A DNA stretch of 64,000 nt from Brucella oryzae (lineage in GTDB: Bacteria > Pseudomonadota > Alphaproteobacteria > Rhizobiales > Rhizobiaceae). Every line of letters starts with the position of its first letter. Positions within the stretch are counted from its first letter, which is position 1. Location: the NCBI GenBank assembly GCA_012103035.1, contig JAAVLL010000002.1, positions 806,001 to 870,000 on the forward strand, in the 5' to 3' direction. Both the position numbers and the translations under genes were made by a program. Under the pieces are notes generated by a model, which was given only the letters and a program-made list of their open reading frames with translations, was not told the DNA's origin and did no database searches. Shown here piece after piece: positions 59,234 to 64,000 of the stretch.

Positions 59234-60852
59234 AGCTGATCGAGAATCCGTTCGGCATTATGGCGCGCATCCAGCATGCCATAGGTCGAACGCCACTGGC
59301 CGCCAAGACGGGTCTCGATGAACGCATCGGCCACGTCGTCGGCTCCAAGCTGGCGCAATTCCGCGGCAGCAGCGGCATAGGCCAGTTGCTCGGTCAAAAG
59401 GCGTGCGACACCGGGATCGGTTTCGGTCAATTGCAATGCGGCACGCAGGACATCGAGCGTTCCCTGCCCGCGCGGACCAAGCTGCCCACCGATCCACTCC
59501 AGCACCTCATCGAAAAGTCCCGGCGCACGCGACAGCACACGCACCACGTCCAGCGCCATGACATTGCCGGAACCCTCCCATATCGCATTGACCGGGGCCT
59601 CGCGATAGGCGCGCGCAAGATTGCCTTCCTCGATGTAGCCATTGCCGCCAAGGCACTCCATTGCTTCATAGAGGAGTGCAGGCGCGATCTTGCACACCCA
59701 GTATTTCACCACCGGCGTCATGCAGCGCGCAAAGGCTGCCTCGGCGCGATCGCTTGCGGCCATATCGAACGCACGTGCCAGCCGCATGGAAAGCGCCGTC
59801 GCGCCAGCGACATCGAGCGCCATGTCGGCAAGAACCCGCTGCATCAAAGGCTGTTCGATAACCACCTTGCCGAATACTTGACGATGACGGCTGTGATGGA
59901 CCGCTTCTGCAAGGCCCGAGCGCATCAGCCCCGCCGATGCGACAGCACAATCGAGCCGCGTCAGCGTGACCATATCCATGATGGTCTTGACGCCCTCGCC
60001 CGGATTGCCAATCAGATGACCGATGGCGCCCTCGAATTCCACCTCCGACGAGGCATTAGACTTGTTGCCGAGCTTGTCTTTCAGGCGCTGGAAAAGAAAC
60101 CGTTACCGCTTCCCTCTTGGTCAAGACGCGGGAGCAGAAAACAGGAAAGCCCTTCTTCCGCCTGCGCAAGCGTCAGGAACGCATCCGACATCGGCGCGGA
60201 CATGAACCACTTGTGGCCGGTAATGGCATAGGTGCCATCCTCATTGCGGGTCGCGCGCGTCGTATTGGCGCGTACATCGGTTCCGCCCTGCTTTTCGGTC
60301 ATGCCCATGCCAAGCGTAATGCCTTGCTTGGCAAAAGCGGGTTTCTGAGAAAAATCATACTTGCGCGACAGGATAACCGGCGACCATTCCTTGTAGATTT
60401 CCGGCGATGCCATGAGTGCGGCAAGCGACGCGCTGGTCATGGTTAGCGGACAAAGATGTCCCGCCTCGAGCTGGGCGGTCAGGAAAAGCGCGATGCGCGC
60501 GCCTGATGGCGGCGACCGCTTTCGAGTGGATTGCCTTCCCAGATCGAGCAATGCAGTCCTGCCGCGATGGAACGGCGCATCAGCGCATGATAGGCCGGAT
60601 GATATTCCACGAGATCGACACGGTTGCCCTGCCTGTCATGCGTGCGCAGTTTCGGCAGTTCGGTATTGGCCAGACGTGCGAGATCCTGAGCTTCCGTCGA
60701 CAATACGAAACGGCCCGTCTGTTCCAGATCGGCGTGCAGCTCCTTCGGGAACGGTGCCGCAATCTGCATCAGAAGCGGATCGCCCAGATAGGCATTGTGG
60801 CCCGTCATGGGCGGCGTCTGGTTGGTAACGTCGTGCGTTTTCAAAAGCTCAT
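59218..60852 (-). CDS. AidB-like acyl-CoA dehydrogenase, about four frame breaks
   Basis: A flavin enzyme of about 545 residues. The N-terminus [20 protein letters not shown] is the AidB signature (in E. coli a DNA-alkylation-response flavoprotein; others are isovaleryl-CoA dehydrogenase-like). I take ATG 60852 with one T restored ([15 protein letters not shown]); TTG 60871 is the alternative. The flavin/substrate region has [20 protein letters not shown] and [20 protein letters not shown]; the catalytic domain has [20 protein letters not shown]. Breaks lie near 60840, 60500, 60085 and 60050. It ends [12 protein letters not shown]. Confidence 0.87.
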
Positions 60853-61026
60853 TCCGTATTGTGCGATTCAATTCAGTTTACGTTTCTTGCACTGCATTTG
60901 CTAAAATTTTGCCATCCCCTGCGCAATTTGTCGTCAGAACAGCACAGGTTTTCTTGGTGAATCGCCTCAAGCCATTATAAGGACGGTTGCGGGACCTGCC
61001 TCATGGTCCTATACGGATGACTTGCC

Positions 61027-61993
61027 ATGACAAATCAAACGGTCCCTCCGCTTTTCCCTCACCGCCACCTGCTGGCATCAAGGGGCTTTCGCCCCTGGAC
61101 ATTCTCTGCCTTCTTGATCTTTCCGATCAGGAAATCGCTGTTTCCAGACAGCCTGAGAAGAAAAGTCCGTGCTGCGCGGTCGCACACAAATCAATCTCTT
61201 CTTCGAAGCATCGACGCGAACGCAATCGTCGTTTGAACTGGCCGGAAAACGGCTCGGCGCCGACGTCATGAATATGTCGGTGGGCAATTCATCGGTCAAG
61301 AAAGGCGAAACACTCATCGATACGGCGATGACGCTGAACGCCATGCAGCCGGACATATTGGTTATCCGTCACGCTTCGGCAGGCGCCGCTGCCCTTCTCG
61401 CGCAGAAAGTCGGCTGTTCGGTTGTCAACGCCGGTGACGGCGCGCACGAACACCCCACGCAGGCCCTTCTTGATGCGCTAACCATCCGCCGCGCCAAAGG
61501 TCAGATCGAAAACCTGATCGTCGCGATTTGCGGCGATGTGCTTCATTCTCGTGTGGCACGTTCCAATATCATTCTTCTCAATGCGCTTGGCGCACGGGTA
61601 CGTGTCGTCGCGCCATCCACGCTGCTACCTTCCGGCATGGCGGATATGAGCGTCGAAGTCTTCAATTCGATGGAAGAAGGCTTGAAAGATGCCGACGTCG
61701 TCATGATGCTGCGCCTTCAACGTGAGCGTATGGCAGGTTCTTTCGTGCCTTCGGTACGCGAATATTTCCGCTTCTATGGCCTCGATAAAGAAAAGCTCAA
61801 AGTCGCCAAGCCAGACGCGCTCGTCATGCATCCCGGCCCAATGAACCGCGGCGTCGAGATCGCATCCGACGTTGCCGATGGGCCGCAGAGCGTGATCCAG
61901 CAGCAGGTCGAGATGGGCGTTGCCGTGCGCATGGCCGTAATGGAAGCCCTGCTCGATCCGCGTCGTAATCCCAGCAACGGAGAAGCGGCATGA
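61027..61993 (+). CDS. pyrB: Aspartate carbamoyltransferase catalytic subunit, two frame breaks
   Basis: Makes carbamoyl-aspartate in pyrimidine synthesis. It starts at ATG 61027 ([16 protein letters not shown]). Breaks near 61075 and 61160 hide [20 protein letters not shown] and [20 protein letters not shown]. The substrate loops [12 protein letters not shown] and [15 protein letters not shown] and the end [18 protein letters not shown] are intact. The stop overlaps the pyrC start (ATGA), so the two are made together, as expected for dodecameric ATCases that need the pseudo-dihydroorotase partner. Confidence 0.94.
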
Positions 61994-63269
61994 GCGCGAT
62001 CCTGTTTGAAAACGCGCGCATCGTTGATCCGTCGCGCGGCCTTGATGAAACCGGCAGCGTTCTGATCTACGACGGAAAGATTGTTGCCGCCGGAGCTGAC
62101 GCTCGAAATCACGGCGCGCCCGAAGGTGCGCAAATCATCGATCTTAATGGCAAAGCCGTATTACCCGGCCTTGTCGATGCGCGCGTCTTTATTGGCGAAC
62201 CCGGCGCAGAACACCGCGAAACCATCGCATCTGCGAGCCGTGCGGCAGCCGCTGGCGGTGTGACCTCCATCATCATGATGCCCGATACCGATCCTGTGAT
62301 CGATGACGTGGCTCTGGTGGAATTTGTCAAGCGGACTGCGCGCGATACGGCCATCATCAATGTGCACCCGGCAGCAGCCATCACCAAAGGTCTCGGTGGC
62401 GAGGAGATGACCGAAATCGGCCTGTTGCGCGATGCCGGTGCAGTTGCCTTCACGGAAGGCAGACGGACAATCGCCAATACGCAGCTCATGCGGCGCGCGC
62501 TCACCTATGCCCGCGATTTCGATGCCGTGATTGCCTGCGAAACGCGCGATCCCTATCTTGGCGCGAATGGCGTCATGAATGAGGGCCTGTTTGCAAGCTG
62601 GCTCGGTCTTTCCGGCAGTCCGCGTGAAGCGGAAGTGATCCGCTGGAACGCGATCTGCGTCAGCAGCGCTAACCAACAGCAACTATCATGCCGCACAGCT
62701 TTCCTGCGAAATGTCGGCGGAAGCCGTGCGTCGCTCGAAGGACCTTGGTGCCAAGGTAACTGCAGGCGTTTCGATCAACCATTTGTCGCTCAATGAAAAC
62801 GACATTGAGAGTTCCGTACGTTTTTCCGACTTTCGCCGCCTTTGCGCAGCGAACAGGATCGCCTTGCCATGGTAGAGGCCGTAAAAACGGCACTATTGAT
62901 ATCATCGTTTCCGCCCACGACCCACAGGATGTCGATACCAAGCGCCTGCCTTTCTCGGATGCAGAAGCGGGCGCAATCGGCCTTGAAACATTGCTGGGGC
63001 CGCACTTCGTCTCTATCATAATGACAGCATTCCGCTGCTGCGTCTGGTTGAAGTGCTATCAACAGCTCCAGCTCGTATTTTCGGCCTTGATGCGGGCACT
63101 CTCGCCGGGCGCCAGAGCAGATATCGCCATTGTCGATCTGGATGAGCCCTGGATCGTGCACGAGGAAGAGCTGCACTCGCTCTCGAAGAACAGTTGCTTT
63201 GAAAGTGCTCGCTTTCAAGGTCGCGTCGTCCACACCTTAGTGGCTGGCAAAACCGTTTACTCGGCTTGA
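61990..63269 (+). CDS. pyrC: Dihydroorotase-like PyrC' lacking the metal motif, frame breaks
   Basis: About 428 residues of the amidohydrolase fold. It starts at ATG 61990 ([20 protein letters not shown]). Where active dihydroorotases have D-x-H-x-H for zinc (PGLVDxHxHxREPG), this protein reads [14 protein letters not shown], so both histidines are gone and the enzyme is probably inactive. Such PyrC' proteins serve as a structural partner of PyrB, and a true PyrC would be encoded elsewhere. The frame breaks near 62640, about 62845 and near 62995; repaired, it continues [20 protein letters not shown] and ends [15 protein letters not shown]. Confidence 0.87.
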
Positions 63270-63282
63270 AAAACTCCGCATA

Positions 63283-63312
63283 ACCCGGAACAATCATCCG
63301 AAAATTCCGGGT
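63283..63312 (+). terminator. Hairpin between pyrC and plsY
   Basis: ACCCGGAA and TTCCGGGT form an 8-bp stem with a 14-base loop. T run absent. Confidence 0.45.
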
Positions 63313-63341
63313 AGGCGGAATCAAGAAACAAGGGGACGTTC

Positions 63342-63944
63342 ATGGCCGAAGCGGGATTCCTTAGCTTGACGCTCATGGGAGCGTTCATCTTCGGCTATTT
63401 TCTTGGCTCCATTCCGTTTGGTTTGATCCTGACCCGGTTCGCCGGGTTGGGTGACGTCCGGTCCATCGGCTCGGGCAATATTGGCGCAACGAATGCTGCG
63501 CACCGGCAACAAGAAGCTCGCCGCAGCAACGCTGATTTTGACATGCTCAAAGGCACTGTCGCCGTTCTCGTCGCTTCACGCTACGGGCCGGATGCCGCCA
63601 TTGGCGCTGGTTTCGGGGCCTTCATCGGTCACCTCTTTCCGGTATGGATCGGTTTCAAGGGCGGCAAGGGAGTTGCCACCTATCTGGGCGTTCTTATCGG
63701 TCTTGCATGGCCCGGTGCGCTGGTCTTCGCTGCCGTCTGGATCGTAACAGCACTCCTGACGCGTTATTCTTCCCTTGCAGCACTTATCGCCAGCATCGTT
63801 GTTCCCATCGCGCTTTATTCGAGAAGCTATTCCGCGATCGCAATTCTCTTTGCGATCATGACGGTCATTGTTATCTTCAAACATAAGGCGAATATTTCGC
63901 GCCTTTTGAACGGTACCGAGAGCAAGATCGGAGCCAAGGGATGA
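63342..63944 (+). CDS. plsY: Acyl-phosphate glycerol-3-phosphate acyltransferase PlsY, compensated frame breaks
   Basis: An integral membrane enzyme that makes lysophosphatidic acid, the first step of phospholipid synthesis. It starts at ATG 63342. All three family motifs are seen: [19 protein letters not shown] and [18 protein letters not shown]. Lost bases after residue 50 and again near 63538 add up to three, so about 15 residues between are misread while the ORF stays open; repaired, the piece is [20 protein letters not shown]. Its TGA overlaps the dprA start. Confidence 0.93.
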   Translation: MAEAGFLSLTLMGAFIFGYFLGSIPFGLILTRFAGLGDVRSIGSGNIGATNAAHRQQEARRSNADFDMLKGTVAVLVASRYGPDAAIGAGFGAFIGHLFPVWIGFKGGKGVATYLGVLIGLAWPGALVFAAVWIVTALLTRYSSLAALIASIVVPIALYSRSYSAIAILFAIMTVIVIFKHKANISRLLNGTESKIGAKG

Positions 63945-64000
63945 AGGAAAGCGCGAATTCGAAAACTGGAATTCGCCTCTCCGATCGCCAGCGGCTCAAC
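63941..64000 (+). CDS. dprA: DNA-processing protein DprA, 5' end only
   Basis: An open frame from ATG 63941 (ATGA overlap with plsY) to the window edge, reading [20 protein letters not shown]. The start and the position after plsY fit alphaproteobacterial DprA, a RecA loader for incoming single strands. Only 20 residues are present, so the call leans on gene order. Confidence 0.6.
   Translation, partial: MKESANSKTGIRLSDRQRLN

Overview
This window looks like a chromosomal segment of an alphaproteobacterium in the Brucella/Ochrobactrum group (Rhizobiales). Supporting signs are a RirA-type iron regulator with Cys91/99/105, Irr-type (ICE) operators, a phosphatidylcholine synthase, a BA14K-family secreted protein, an IalB-type invasion protein, a LOV-HWE histidine kinase, an mprF-acvB pair and a PyrC' pseudo-dihydroorotase. 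This assignment rests on gene content and order only; no database search was run.

Layout. 1-4000: small metabolic genes, crcB behind a fluoride riboswitch, tRNA-Ser, a DUF2171 gene and a YbaK-type deacylase. 4.0-13.4 kb: an iron/heme island with rirA, the hmuPSTUV operon (minus strand), the divergent TonB receptor bhuA, an IsdG-like heme monooxygenase and bfd-bfr. Candidate RirA (TGA-N9-TCA) and Irr (TTTAGAA-N3-TTCTAAA) sites lie in its control regions. 13.5-20 kb: a gutted rimO, a GNAT, a complete BMP-family (nucleoside-type) ABC transporter and a quinone reductase. 20-30 kb: pcs, a UbiH-like hydroxylase, hspQ, ialB, a YejA-like binding protein, a FrnE-like DsbA protein, mfd and sdhE. 30-45 kb: recG, glmS/glmU, ccdA, mprF-acvB, a PepSY protein with a DUF2946-like gene, tRNA-Lys and a membrane alpha/beta hydrolase. 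45-54 kb: an SPFH protein, BA14K, the LOV kinase, a globin-coupled diguanylate cyclase, lipB, an EamA permease and parE. 54.8-64 kb: a FlbD-like protein, gatC-GNAT-gatA, a UPF0173 hydrolase, ruvX, an AidB-like dehydrogenase, pyrB-pyrC', plsY and the start of dprA.

Overriding caveat. Almost every gene longer than about 180 codons is broken by one or more frame shifts, including essential genes (parE, glmS, glmU, gatA). My hand count is of the order of 100 breaks, roughly one per 0.6 kb. Most are repaired by adding one base, very often to a run of the same base. I read this as indel error in the underlying sequence, not gene decay. I therefore give each gene as one CDS from its true start to its true stop and note where the frame breaks. 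The exception is rimO, which has lost about 1.1 kb and is called a pseudogene.

How the genes work together. The iron island forms one circuit: BhuA takes heme through the outer membrane, HmuTUV moves it across the inner membrane, HmuS and the monooxygenase handle or degrade it, and Bfr/Bfd store and release iron. RirA and Irr are the likely controllers. The envelope genes (pcs, mprF, acvB, plsY) shape phospholipid composition. The LOV kinase and the globin-coupled cyclase suggest light and gas sensing.
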